From positions 1 through 64,000 of the forward strand of contig JADHNJ010000003.1 of the NCBI GenBank assembly GCA_016779565.1: a DNA stretch of 64,000 bases, given 5' to 3'. A model generated the notes under the pieces. It saw only the letters and a program-made list of their open reading frames with translations. It had not been told where the DNA came from and made no database searches. The position numbers and the translations under genes are program-made. This document shows, in pieces, positions 1 to 8,552 of this stretch (its first letter is position 1; every line of letters begins with the position of its first letter). Source of the stretch: Pseudomonadales bacterium (GTDB lineage: Bacteria; Pseudomonadota; Gammaproteobacteria; Pseudomonadales; Azotimanducaceae).

Positions 1-33
1 TAACGCTCTAGTGCCGGCCGCCCGAATCGTCAT
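1..33 (-). CDS. Possible 5' end of a divergent gene, cut by the window edge
   Basis: On the minus strand an ATG at 33-31 opens a frame that stays open for 11 codons to the left edge. An AGAGG element lies about 10 nt upstream. This would make it divergent from ettA. Eleven codons are too few to recognise a family, so this may be chance. No function is assigned. Confidence 0.2.
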   Translation of the reverse strand, partial: MTIRAAGTRAL

Positions 34-170
34 AGCAACGTTGCCTCTAAAAATTTTCTGTTACCACTTGATTAGAACGCTTTCAGCAAACTGCCTTTGT
101 ACGCTAGGCTATTTGAGGTTTAATCGTTTTAACAGTATTTGATTAATTTGGATTGTCTGGGGGCTAAATC

Positions 171-1844
171 ATGGCGCAGTATGTATTTTCTATGAATCGA
201 GTTGGAAAAATTGTGCCGCCTAATCGCACAATTTTGAAAGACATCTCTTTGTCTTTTTTCCCCGGGGCAAAAATTGGTGTCCTTGGTCTCAACGGCTCTG
301 GGAAATCGAGTTTGCTGCGCATCATGGCCGGCATCGACCAAGAACACTTGGGCGAGGCAAGGCCACAGCCGGATCTCAAAATAGGTTACTTACCTCAGGA
401 ACCTGCCCTTGATGCCGACAAAAATGTGCTTGGCAACATAGAAGACGGGGTCCGAGAAATCAAAGATTTGATCGATGAATTTAACGCGATCAGTGACCGT
501 TTTGCGGAACCTATGTCCGACGATGAAATGACGGAGCTACTCGACAAGCAAGGGGCGTTACAACTTAAAATCGATGCCTGCGATGGCTGGGACTTAGAAA
601 GAAAAATCGAAGTGGCAGCAGACGCCCTCCGATTGCCTGCTTTTGACAGCGCCGTTGATACGCTCTCGGGTGGAGAACGCCGCCGGGTTGCCTTGTGCCG
701 CTTGCTACTGGCAAACCCAGACATGCTATTGCTCGATGAACCAACCAACCACCTTGATGCAGAGAGCGTTGGCTGGTTAGAGCACTTCCTTACCGATTTT
801 CCTGGCACCGTGGTCGCCATCACCCACGATCGCTACTTTTTAGACAATGCAGCCGGTTGGATACTTGAGCTTGATAGGGGTCTCGGTATCCCTTACGAAG
901 GTAATTACTCCGCTTGGCTTGAGGCAAAAGAGAAACGCCTTGCTGTAGAGCAACGCCAAGAACAAGCCAGGCAAAAGACCATAAAAGCAGAACTCGAATG
1001 GGTAAGAACCCAGCCCAAAGCCAGGCAAGCAAAAAATCGTGCTCGCCTTGCTAGGTTTGACGAGCTCAATTCCCAAGAGTTTCAAACTCGCAACGAAACC
1101 CAAGAACTTTACATTCCACCAGGCCCTCGGTTGGGTGATAAAGTGCTCGAAATTGAGGGGGTGTCGAAAGGCTTTCAGGATAAGTTGCTCATTAGTGACC
1201 TCACTTTAAGTATCCCTAAAGGCGCAATCGTCGGCATTATTGGTGGCAACGGCGCTGGTAAGTCTACTTTGTTTCGAATGATTAGCGGTCAAGCCGACCC
1301 TGATACGGGCACCATAAGTCTCGGCGAATCCGTTCAACTCGGCTACGTCGATCAGAGTCGCGATGCCTTAAGCGGCGAAAAAACGGTCTGGGAAGAAATC
1401 TCTGAAGGCAGCGAGATCATCAAAATTGGTCGCTATGAAACACCCTCTCGCTCCTACGTTGGCCGTTTCAACTTTAAGGGCGCGGACCAGCAGAAGCTGG
1501 TGAAAGATTTATCTGGCGGTGAACGTAATCGAGTTCACCTTGCCAAACTGCTCAAAGTTGGCGCCAACTTTTTGCTCCTTGACGAGCCGACCAACGACTT
1601 AGACGTTGAGACGTTGCGAGCGCTTGAGTCAGGCATTGAGACCTATCCAGGAGCGATGATGGTGATCTCTCACGATCGATGGTTTCTTGATCGGATCGCG
1701 ACGCACATTTTGGCTTTCGAAGGCGATAGCCAAGCAAAGTTTTTTGAGGGTAACTATTCAGAGTACGAGGCGGATAGGAAAAAACGTTTGGGTAATCAAG
1801 ATTTGACACCAACCAGAGTTCGTTACAAAAAACTCGCGACGTAA
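171..1844 (+). CDS. ettA: Energy-dependent translational throttle protein EttA (ABC-F ATPase)
   Basis: A 557-aa soluble ABC-F protein with two ATPase domains and no membrane segments. EttA binds the ribosomal E site and gates entry into elongation according to ATP/ADP level. Visible motifs: first Walker A around residues 39-47 (NGSGKSS), signature LSGGER near 165, Walker B LLLDEPTNHLD near 186; an arm-like insertion at about 95-140; a charged linker at about 250-310 that would contact P-site tRNA; second Walker A GGNGAGKST at 358-366 and a second LSGGERNR. The length and the N-terminal VGKIVPP segment match EttA rather than Uup or YheS. It starts at ATG behind a GGGGG element. It ends 3 nt from the convergent radA stop. 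Confidence 0.96.
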   Translation: MAQYVFSMNRVGKIVPPNRTILKDISLSFFPGAKIGVLGLNGSGKSSLLRIMAGIDQEHLGEARPQPDLKIGYLPQEPALDADKNVLGNIEDGVREIKDLIDEFNAISDRFAEPMSDDEMTELLDKQGALQLKIDACDGWDLERKIEVAADALRLPAFDSAVDTLSGGERRRVALCRLLLANPDMLLLDEPTNHLDAESVGWLEHFLTDFPGTVVAITHDRYFLDNAAGWILELDRGLGIPYEGNYSAWLEAKEKRLAVEQRQEQARQKTIKAELEWVRTQPKARQAKNRARLARFDELNSQEFQTRNETQELYIPPGPRLGDKVLEIEGVSKGFQDKLLISDLTLSIPKGAIVGIIGGNGAGKSTLFRMISGQADPDTGTISLGESVQLGYVDQSRDALSGEKTVWEEISEGSEIIKIGRYETPSRSYVGRFNFKGADQQKLVKDLSGGERNRVHLAKLLKVGANFLLLDEPTNDLDVETLRALESGIETYPGAMMVISHDRWFLDRIATHILAFEGDSQAKFFEGNYSEYEADRKKRLGNQDLTPTRVRYKKLAT

Positions 1845-1847
1845 ACG

Positions 1848-3209
1848 TTACCAGTCGCTCAAAATTGATAGCGCTTCTGATAGCTGCGACACCGGGTACA
1901 GCGTCATACCTTCGATTGCCTGCTTAGAAACGTTGCTTTTTGGAATGAGCCCTCGCTTGAAACCGTGCTTTGCCGCTTCTCTTAAGCGCTCTTGACCGTT
2001 GGGAACCGGTCGAATCTCTCCTGATAGCCCCACTTCTCCAAAACAGATCAGATCTTGCGGTAATGGCTGATTGCGGAAGCTCGAGACCACCGCCATAAGG
2101 ACGGCAAGATCGCTACTGGTTTCATCGACGCGAATGCCGCCGACAGCATTGATATACACGTCTTGGTCCGCCACTTGCAGCCCGCCATGACGGCTTAGAA
2201 CGGCCAAGAGCATCGCTAAGCGATTTTGCTCAAAACCTACCGCTATCCGACGGGGATTAGAAAAAGCGCTCTGATCGACCAATGCTTGCGCCTCTACCAA
2301 TAGCGGTCTTGTGCCTTCCCAGACCGCCATGACGACACTACCGGGCGCATCAAGGTCTGACCGATTCAAGAATATTGCTGAAGGGTTGGCGACATCTTTT
2401 AAACCTTGATCGGTCATGGCAAAGATACCCAGTTCGTTGACAGCACCAAATCGATTTTTAATCGATCGGAGGGTTCGGTATCGACCGTCAGCGTCACCTT
2501 CTAACATTAAAAATGCATCGATCATATGCTCAAGCACCCGCGGGCCTGCAAGGTTACCGTCTTTGGTCACATGTCCAACGACGATTAAGATCGTGCCAGT
2601 CTGTTTGGCCTTTTGGATCAAAAACCCGGCGGACTCCCGTACTTGGCTCACACTACCCGGAGCGGACTCGACCCAATCACTGTGCATCACTTGGATCGAA
2701 TCAATCACCAAAACTTTGGGTTGATTGGCATCCCAAGCTTCAGCAATTGTCTCTACCCGAGTTTCCGCCATAACCTTCAGGCGGTCAGTAGAAAGACTTA
2801 GACGATTGGCTCGCATCGCAATCTGAGCCAAGCTCTCTTCCCCAGTGATATACAAGCAGGCCTGTGTTTTCGCCAGCTCACAGAGGGCTTGGATCAATAG
2901 GGTGCTCTTACCTGCACCGGGAGAACCACTGATGAGCACCGCAGAGCCAGGCACTAAGCCTCCCCCTAGCACACGATTAAACTCTGCCGAGGTCAAAGAC
3001 ATCCGTGGTTGCTCTGCAACCACAATTTGATCAAGGGTTTGTAAGGCCTCGACCGAACCTGTGTAACCCGCTTTACGATCATTTCTTGGGTTCCCCAGGC
3101 TAATCTGCTTAAGGGTATTCCAAGCCTGGCAGTCATGGCATTGCCCCTGCCATTTGTTGTATTCGGAGCCGCAGTCGCCGCATACAAAAGCAATTTTGGT
3201 TTTCTTCAT
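1848..3209 (-). CDS. radA: DNA repair protein RadA (Sms)
   Basis: A 453-aa RecA-like hexameric helicase that processes recombination intermediates and promotes branch migration. The N-terminal zinc finger has C10, C13, C24 and C27. Walker A GSPGAGKST lies at 95-103 and the RadA-specific KNRFG motif at 251-255. The C-terminal Lon-like domain holds the GEVGLSGEIRPV segment. Length is normal for the family. It lies 7 nt downstream of alr and is probably co-transcribed with dnaB-alr. In E. coli radA instead follows serB, so its partner here differs from that genome. Confidence 0.96.
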   Translation of the reverse strand: MKKTKIAFVCGDCGSEYNKWQGQCHDCQAWNTLKQISLGNPRNDRKAGYTGSVEALQTLDQIVVAEQPRMSLTSAEFNRVLGGGLVPGSAVLISGSPGAGKSTLLIQALCELAKTQACLYITGEESLAQIAMRANRLSLSTDRLKVMAETRVETIAEAWDANQPKVLVIDSIQVMHSDWVESAPGSVSQVRESAGFLIQKAKQTGTILIVVGHVTKDGNLAGPRVLEHMIDAFLMLEGDADGRYRTLRSIKNRFGAVNELGIFAMTDQGLKDVANPSAIFLNRSDLDAPGSVVMAVWEGTRPLLVEAQALVDQSAFSNPRRIAVGFEQNRLAMLLAVLSRHGGLQVADQDVYINAVGGIRVDETSSDLAVLMAVVSSFRNQPLPQDLICFGEVGLSGEIRPVPNGQERLREAAKHGFKRGLIPKSNVSKQAIEGMTLYPVSQLSEALSILSDW

Positions 3210-3216
3210 CGTTGGC

Positions 3217-4263
3217 CTACTCCCGATAACTACGAAGTACCCGATGACTCAGTCCGCTGAGCAAAACATAGGGCAGCGTGTGTGCGGCAGCGGCGACCTT
3301 AGCCACAGAAATCCTTAAGCCCCAGAGTTCTGCCTCATCACCGATCTGAGGCACGTCCCCGTCTTTGGTGGATATCACCGTCATATCCATCGATACGCGA
3401 CCGAGGATTTCCTGCTCGCGTTGTCCTAACCAAACCTCTGTACCTGGTTTAATCTCTCTGGGATAGCCATCGGCATAGCCTATAGCCAATACCGCGACAG
3501 TCCGCTCATCTGGCGCAGTCCAGGTACTGCCATAACCTATGGTGGCGCCAGCTGGTACTGATTTCACCGCAATGACCGGCGCTTTTAAAGACATCGCTGG
3601 GTGTAATGGTGGCAATGCGCCAGACAATGGACTTACGCCGTAAAGCATAAGTCCTGGCCGAACCCAATCACAGTCTCCTGCTGAACCCCCTAAAATGCTG
3701 GCTGAATTACCCAGGCAGGTCGGCAAACCATATCGATCTGCTTCGACCATTAGTCGGTTCAGTTGCAGCCCGTTTTTAGCCTTCTCAGGCGCGTCGGCAT
3801 CAGATAGATGCGACATCAATCCGAGTATGCGTTGCTCCGGAATTTGCTGCAGACACGTTGCAAGTTGGTCCGTTGTAAGACCCAGGCGGTTCATCCCAGT
3901 CTCGACCTTGAGCCATACCTTGCAAGTTGCTTTTTTGATAAGCGCTGCCTGATATGGCGCATGAACCACCAAATCTAAGTCAAGGGCCTCTGCGAGTCTA
4001 GCGCCTTCGGCATCGAAAATACCCTCCATCACAACAAGCGGTCGATCAATCCCCGCTTGCCTTAAGGCCACCGCTTCCCCGATTCGAGCAACCGCTAGGG
4101 CATCAACCGCTGTTAAATGTTTGGCGACCTTTTCAGCACCATGCCCGTAAGCGTCTGCCTTAATTACGGCCATTACCTTGCGACCTGGCGCGGCCGCCCT
4201 TACGGTGGCAAGATTTTTCGTGATGGCCGTGAGGTCAATCTCGGCACGAGCACCCTCAATCAT
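3217..4263 (-). CDS. alr: Alanine racemase
   Basis: A 348-aa PLP enzyme interconverting L- and D-alanine for peptidoglycan synthesis. The PLP lysine is K35 in AVIKADAYGHG and the opposite-face catalytic tyrosine is Y244 in GYGSTW. Both the alpha/beta barrel and the C-terminal beta domain are complete. Two starts are possible. A GTG at 4266 overlaps the dnaB stop by 4 nt; the ATG at 4263 overlaps it by 1 nt (TGATG). I take the ATG. Either one implies translational coupling to dnaB, which is the usual dnaB-alr neighbourhood in gammaproteobacteria. Confidence 0.96.
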   Translation of the reverse strand: MIEGARAEIDLTAITKNLATVRAAAPGRKVMAVIKADAYGHGAEKVAKHLTAVDALAVARIGEAVALRQAGIDRPLVVMEGIFDAEGARLAEALDLDLVVHAPYQAALIKKATCKVWLKVETGMNRLGLTTDQLATCLQQIPEQRILGLMSHLSDADAPEKAKNGLQLNRLMVEADRYGLPTCLGNSASILGGSAGDCDWVRPGLMLYGVSPLSGALPPLHPAMSLKAPVIAVKSVPAGATIGYGSTWTAPDERTVAVLAIGYADGYPREIKPGTEVWLGQREQEILGRVSMDMTVISTKDGDVPQIGDEAELWGLRISVAKVAAAAHTLPYVLLSGLSHRVLRSYRE

Positions 4264-5633
4264 CACTCGTAGTAATCTTCGTAGTCTCTAGCCAAGTCTT
4301 CGAACTTGGTGAATTGACCCATAAAGGCCAGCTTCTTGCGGCCGATAGGCCCGTTGCGCTGTTTTAATATGATGATCTCGGCAATGCCTTTATCTGGCGT
4401 GTCCTCGTGATAGACCTCATCGCGATAGACCGCCATGATCAGATCCGCGTCCTGTTCGATCGCGCCGGATTCTCGCAGGTCTGACATCACCGGACGTTTA
4501 TCCGTTCGCTGCTCTAGGCCCCGGTTAAGTTGAGAACCAGCAACTACCGGACATTCAAATTCTTTGGCAATAGATTTTAAAGACCGAGAGATCTCAGAAA
4601 TCTCCACCGCGCGATTTTCTGGCGTTCCTGAGGTTTGCATAAGCTGCAAATAATCAACGACGATCATTCCAACGGGCCCATGCTCCCGAACAATTCTGCG
4701 GGTCCGCGATCGCATTTCATTGGGTGTTAATCCCGCCGTATCATCGACAAACAGAGGTTTATCATTGAGGAGAGTCACCGCAGACGTTAGGCGCGGCCAA
4801 TCATCATCGCCTAACTGGCCATTGCGAATCTTAGTCTGATCGATACGCCCCAAGCTCGACAACATCCGCATGATCAAAGAATGTGAGGGCATCTCTAAGC
4901 TGAACACAATCACTGGCTGAGTGCCAGAAATCACCGCACTCTCTGCGATATTCATCATTAACGCGGTTTTACCCATGGAGGGTCTGCCAGCTACGATTAT
5001 TAGATCGGAAGGCTGAAGACCGCTGGTGATTGCATCGAGATCTTGAAAGCCGCTGCTAATACCCGTGAGTGCGCCCTTGGTACGATACAGCTCATCGATT
5101 TTATCGATGGCTTTGGTCAACAGAGGGCCGACCCCTTCCGGACCGCCCCGGCTAGGCCGCTCATCGCCTATCTTGAATACTTTGCTCTCGGCCTCGTCGA
5201 TAAGACGAGCGCTATCGCGGCCTTGGGGATTGAAACCACTGTCAGCAATTTCGTGAGCAACTCCGATGAGTTTACGCACCGTTGATCGCTCCTGCACGAT
5301 CTCTGCGTAGGCGGCCACGTTTGAAGCACTTGGGGTACTCGCAGCAAGTTCAGTTAGGTACGCTAAGCCCCCCACCGCCTCGAGCTCGCCATGCAATTCA
5401 AGGGATTCGGCTAAGGTGACAATATCTAACGGTTTATTTTGACCCGCCAACCCTTCCATGGCACGAAAGATCGGTCGGTGTTCGGTACGGTAGAAGTCAT
5501 CTCCCGTGATCAAAGCAGACACCCTGTCCCATGCATCGGTGTCTAACATCAATCCCCCAAGGACAGACCGCTCAGCTTCTATCGAGTGAGGGGGTACCTT
5601 AAGGGACTGATGATCATCCAAGTCGATCGCCAC
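4263..5633 (-). CDS. dnaB: Replicative DNA helicase DnaB
   Basis: A 456-aa hexameric helicase that unwinds DNA at the replication fork. The N-terminal domain (about 1-120) carries the HSIEAE and LGGLMLD segments. The C-terminal RecA-like domain has Walker A GRPSMGKTA at 216-224, Walker B VDYLQLM and the C-terminal DLRESGAIEQDAD segment. No intein is present. The start is GTG at 5633 with a weak ribosome binding site. This start keeps the conserved PPHSIEAE N-terminus. rplI lies 46 nt upstream, so dnaB may be partly read from the S6 operon. Confidence 0.97.
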   Translation of the reverse strand: MAIDLDDHQSLKVPPHSIEAERSVLGGLMLDTDAWDRVSALITGDDFYRTEHRPIFRAMEGLAGQNKPLDIVTLAESLELHGELEAVGGLAYLTELAASTPSASNVAAYAEIVQERSTVRKLIGVAHEIADSGFNPQGRDSARLIDEAESKVFKIGDERPSRGGPEGVGPLLTKAIDKIDELYRTKGALTGISSGFQDLDAITSGLQPSDLIIVAGRPSMGKTALMMNIAESAVISGTQPVIVFSLEMPSHSLIMRMLSSLGRIDQTKIRNGQLGDDDWPRLTSAVTLLNDKPLFVDDTAGLTPNEMRSRTRRIVREHGPVGMIVVDYLQLMQTSGTPENRAVEISEISRSLKSIAKEFECPVVAGSQLNRGLEQRTDKRPVMSDLRESGAIEQDADLIMAVYRDEVYHEDTPDKGIAEIIILKQRNGPIGRKKLAFMGQFTKFEDLARDYEDYYE

Positions 5634-5679
5634 AAAACTATGCTCTGCGCTAGGGGAAACCTAGACTATAGGATTGCGA

Positions 5680-6141
5680 TTAGGATGGGAACGCTTCCTC
5701 AGCCTCAACCGCAACATTCATTTCTGCGCTAACTTCCGGATGCAAATAAATCTCGACTTGATATTCGCCCACTTCCCGAAGCGGACCTGTCGGCAACCTT
5801 ACTTCGCTGCGGTCAATCTCAACGCCTGCTGCAGTTGCTGCATCGGCAATATCTCTGACCGTCACCGAGCCAAAGAGCTTACCCTCCTCGCCAGCGTTGG
5901 CCGCGATTTTAATCGCTAACGCGTTAATCTTTTCCGCCCTGGCTTCAGCAGCCTTGCGCTGGGCATCGGCTTCTTTCTGTAGGTCGGCCCTGCGAGCTTC
6001 AAAATCAGCGATATTAGCCGCCGTCGCAGGCACAGCTTTGCCCTTGGGGACAAGAAAATTTCTACCGTAGCCGGGCTTGACCGTGACCTGGTCACCCAAG
6101 CCACCCAGATTCGCAACATTCTCTAATAAGATTACTTCCAT
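5680..6141 (-). CDS. rplI: 50S ribosomal protein L9
   Basis: A 153-aa protein that binds 23S rRNA at the base of the L1 stalk. The N-terminal domain has the family pattern [17 protein letters not shown] followed by [11 protein letters not shown] long lysine/alanine-rich connecting helix spans about 45-80, and the C-terminal rRNA-binding domain follows. The start ATG has a good AGAGG site. It is the last ribosomal gene of the rpsF-rpsR-(membrane protein)-rplI cluster. Confidence 0.97.
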   Translation of the reverse strand: MEVILLENVANLGGLGDQVTVKPGYGRNFLVPKGKAVPATAANIADFEARRADLQKEADAQRKAAEARAEKINALAIKIAANAGEEGKLFGSVTVRDIADAATAAGVEIDRSEVRLPTGPLREVGEYQVEIYLHPEVSAEMNVAVEAEEAFPS

Positions 6142-6144
6142 GGT

Positions 6145-6996
6145 TTAATCCTCTTTGGATTCAATTCTTCGTCTTAAATCTAACGCACCATCGGCGAATA
6201 CCAGCATAACAAGCAATGTCGATACCCATTGAAACATCAGCATCAACAGCATGTAGTACACGAAGTACCACTGACTTGGTACCTTCTTGTGTGCGAAAAA
6301 CCAATGCACCAAACCGGAACCTGCAACCACAAAAGGCATGGCCAACAAACCCACCCATGCAGCGTACCCGTCGGTTAGCGCACACAAAACCATCAGTCCG
6401 ATGAGCGGCACGCACACCTTCGGCGACAGTCTTAGACCCTGAACCTCTTGCTTGAACCCGCCCGGGTTAAACAAATGGCTCTGCCACCAACGCGCTAACA
6501 TCACCGCCAAAATCATGAGGTATCCTTGCCCCATCGCAAGATAACTCATCGCTTGGCGCCGGCCTTCATCAAAGCTGATGCCAGCTACACCTGCCTCCTC
6601 CGCCAGCGTCGCGATCGTACTGACATACCATTCTACAAACGCTGACAAAATCGGCTCGGACAATACCGAAAATATAAAACTCCCCAAGGTTGCTGCAATC
6701 AACGCTGCTACCAGCGTAAGCTCCCAAGAGGTTGTCGCTCGTAACACCGATGCCAAAACAAAGGTGCCGACTAGAGCTGCTAAACCGCTGACGTCACCGC
6801 CAGTTTGGTAAATAACGATCAGTGGCAATGCGGCCCAAAGAAATACCAAAAGCCCTTCTTTGATGCCCTGCCTTAAAATCACCAGCGCTACAACCGAGGT
6901 TCCCAACCACCCTAATATGGGTAGTGCCGAGGTCAGCGCAGCGACGCCACTGGCCTGTAACCGGCCTCGCATCACAAAGTTTGCGAGCCCTTTCAC
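6145..6996 (-). CDS. DUF2232-like multi-pass membrane protein between S18 and L9
   Basis: A 283-aa integral membrane protein with about seven or eight hydrophobic helices and almost no soluble domain, so it should sit in the inner membrane. It resembles the YybS/DUF2232 group in topology and context, being placed between rpsR and rplI. That assignment is by resemblance only. Biochemical function is unknown. The best start is GTG at 6996, 18 nt after the rpsR stop. An in-frame ATG eight codons later is the alternative. It ends 3 nt before the rplI start, which suggests co-transcription with the ribosomal genes. Confidence 0.75.
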   Translation of the reverse strand: MKGLANFVMRGRLQASGVAALTSALPILGWLGTSVVALVILRQGIKEGLLVFLWAALPLIVIYQTGGDVSGLAALVGTFVLASVLRATTSWELTLVAALIAATLGSFIFSVLSEPILSAFVEWYVSTIATLAEEAGVAGISFDEGRRQAMSYLAMGQGYLMILAVMLARWWQSHLFNPGGFKQEVQGLRLSPKVCVPLIGLMVLCALTDGYAAWVGLLAMPFVVAGSGLVHWFFAHKKVPSQWYFVYYMLLMLMFQWVSTLLVMLVFADGALDLRRRIESKED

Positions 6997-7014
6997 CGAA
7001 TCAAGACCGCCTTT

Positions 7015-7242
7015 TTATTTATGGGCGTCGGTGTAAGGCAGAAGCGCTAGGTATCTTGCTCGCTTTACCGCTTTTGCCAGCTGGCGCTGATATTTCGCCT
7101 TAGTACCCGTTATTCGACTAGGTACGATCTTACCTGTTTCAGTAATATAGGCTTTCAGCAATTCAATGTCTTTGTAGTCCACTTCTGAAATGCCTTCAGC
7201 AGTAAACCGACAATACTTTCTTCTTCTAAAAAAACGCGACAT
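7015..7242 (-). CDS. rpsR: 30S ribosomal protein S18
   Basis: A 75-aa protein that pairs with S6 on the 30S platform. The family core is intact: FRRRKYCRF at the N-terminus, [12 protein letters not shown] in the middle and [20 protein letters not shown] in the C-terminal half. The start ATG lies 2 nt after the rpsF stop. No priB gene lies between rpsF and rpsR, unlike in E. coli. Confidence 0.97.
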   Translation of the reverse strand: MSRFFRRRKYCRFTAEGISEVDYKDIELLKAYITETGKIVPSRITGTKAKYQRQLAKAVKRARYLALLPYTDAHK

Positions 7243-7244
7243 GA

Positions 7245-7700
7245 TTAGGCTCCTTGCTCAGCATCTACACTGGTTTCTGATGCTGGTTTTGTAGCATCCG
7301 ATTGAGGGGCAGCCTCAGCGGCTTTGGATTCGGCCCTGGCGGCGCGGCTTTCTTCACGCACCTTGCGCTCTTTGCTTTCGTTCTCAATCTTCATGATGGG
7401 TGACTCGCCTAAGTCCGCTTGCTTGCGTCCCATGATCATGTTTCGAACCACGGCATCATTAAATCGAAACGCATCGCTTAGCTCCTCAAGCGTGTCTAAA
7501 CTACACTCAATGTTCAGCATCGCGTAGTGCGCTTTAAAAATTTTGTTAATCGGGTAGGCCAGTTGTCGGCGCCCCCAATCTTCAACCCGGTGTACAGCAC
7601 CGCCGCCTTGGGTAATCAGATTTGAATAACGTTCGATCATCCCCGGAACTTGTTCGCTTTGCCCAGGGTGCACCATAAAGACGACTTCATAATGTCGCAT
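7245..7700 (-). CDS. rpsF: 30S ribosomal protein S6
   Basis: A 151-aa protein with the S6 fold at about 1-100 ([14 protein letters not shown] start; the RPLAYPI-like segment reads [10 protein letters not shown]). A charged alanine/glutamate/lysine-rich tail follows for about 45 residues. The tail does not end in the poly-glutamate run that RimK extends in E. coli. S6 with S18 probably autoregulates the operon through the leader described separately. The start ATG has an AGGAG site 6 nt upstream, and that site is the 3' arm of the leader helix. Confidence 0.97.
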   Translation of the reverse strand: MRHYEVVFMVHPGQSEQVPGMIERYSNLITQGGGAVHRVEDWGRRQLAYPINKIFKAHYAMLNIECSLDTLEELSDAFRFNDAVVRNMIMGRKQADLGESPIMKIENESKERKVREESRAARAESKAAEAAPQSDATKPASETSVDAEQGA

Positions 7701-7706
7701 AGAGAT

Positions 7707-7751
7707 CTCCTCTCGGTAATTGCCACCCGGGTTATCCGGTGCAGCAAGGAG
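7707..7751 (-). promoter_or_regulatory. Predicted S6:S18-binding leader in the rpsF 5' UTR
   Basis: Read on the minus strand, the leader has an outer helix CTCCT (7751-7747) with AGGAG (7711-7707). It encloses a stem-loop built from TGC/GCA and CACC/GGTG. An unpaired 3' strand contains ACCGAG, with the CCG at 7716-7714. The 3' arm of the outer helix is the rpsF Shine-Dalgarno. This layout (outer helix, CCG in a bulge on the 3' side, apical hairpin) is that of the published S6:S18 mRNA motif, which mimics the 16S rRNA site and allows feedback. The pairing is seen in the sequence; the regulatory role is inferred. Confidence 0.6.
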
Positions 7752-7772
7752 TGAATAGAAATAAGGCCGCGA

Positions 7773-7801
7773 AGTTTACGAAATTGTCTTGAGATGTGCA
7801 A
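7773..7801 (-). promoter_or_regulatory. Candidate sigma70 promoter of the rpsF operon
   Basis: On the minus strand TTGCAC (7801-7796) is followed by a 17-nt spacer and TAAACT (7778-7773). The predicted start is near 7766, giving a leader of about 65 nt that contains the S6:S18-like structure. It sits in the only gap of useful size upstream of rpsF. Confidence 0.5.
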
Positions 7802-7802
7802 A

Positions 7803-8552
7803 TTAGTTCGGCGACTGAGAGCCCCGCTGCCTGAACGCCTCATACAAGCAGACCCCTGTTGCCACACTGACGTTTAGATTAAATGCCGAAATCGCCATCG
7901 GGATTTCAACTAGGAGATCGCAATGTTTGCGTGTATTCACCCGCAATCCTTCGCCCTCTGAGCCCATAACCAGCGCCACATCACCGGCCAGATCAACCTC
8001 ATGCAATGCCTGACCGGCACCGAGGGCGGTGCCGATAACCCAAAGTCCGTTCGCCTTCATCTGCTTGAACGCCCGCGCTAGGTTCACCACCTCAATCACT
8101 GGCACGTGAGACGCAGCGCCCGCTGAGCGCTTAAATACAGCCGCGTTTAAGGGCGCTGAACCATGTTTCGGGACAACAACTGCGTCAACCCCAAAGGTTG
8201 CAGCACTTCGCAAACACGCGCCTAGATTGCCTGGGTCTGTCACGCCATCTAAAACCAAGATGATTTTATGGCCAGCCGACGGCGACAGTACGTCATCAAG
8301 CGTTTGTTGGGGGACGATAGGCGCATGACGGCTCAAAAACGCCACCCCCTGGTGGGACGCAGTCTCACCAAGAGCATCTTTAAAGGCTGCTGCTTCCCAG
8401 CGCTCAATCACGCAATCGGGATATCCTGCGAGCTTTATCATCGACTCTGCCCGCTCTGACACCTGCCCTTGTCGAAGGTAAAGCGTTCCTGGGACCGCCC
8501 GCTTTAAAACCTGCGATACTGCGTGAAAGCCATAAACCCAATTATTTGCCAC
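7803..8552 (-). CDS. rlmB: 23S rRNA (guanosine-2'-O)-methyltransferase RlmB
   Basis: A 249-aa SpoU-family enzyme that 2'-O-methylates G2251 in the 23S P loop. An N-terminal substrate-binding domain (about 1-85) precedes the knotted SpoU domain. The SpoU motifs are DGVTDPGNLGACLRSA, VMGSEGEGL and the C-terminal IPMAISAFNLNVSVATGV. I start it at GTG 8552, which gives the normal N-terminus (ANNWVYGFHAV) and overlaps rnr by 11 nt. An upstream in-frame start at 8603 would add 17 residues inside rnr and is less likely. rnr-rlmB is a standard pair. Confidence 0.94.
   Translation of the reverse strand: MANNWVYGFHAVSQVLKRAVPGTLYLRQGQVSERAESMIKLAGYPDCVIERWEAAAFKDALGETASHQGVAFLSRHAPIVPQQTLDDVLSPSAGHKIILVLDGVTDPGNLGACLRSAATFGVDAVVVPKHGSAPLNAAVFKRSAGAASHVPVIEVVNLARAFKQMKANGLWVIGTALGAGQALHEVDLAGDVALVMGSEGEGLRVNTRKHCDLLVEIPMAISAFNLNVSVATGVCLYEAFRQRGSQSPN

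Noticed and set aside
4263..5633. Possible intein or frameshift in dnaB
   Set aside because: The reading frame is continuous, 456 aa, with normal spacing between the N-terminal and RecA-like domains.
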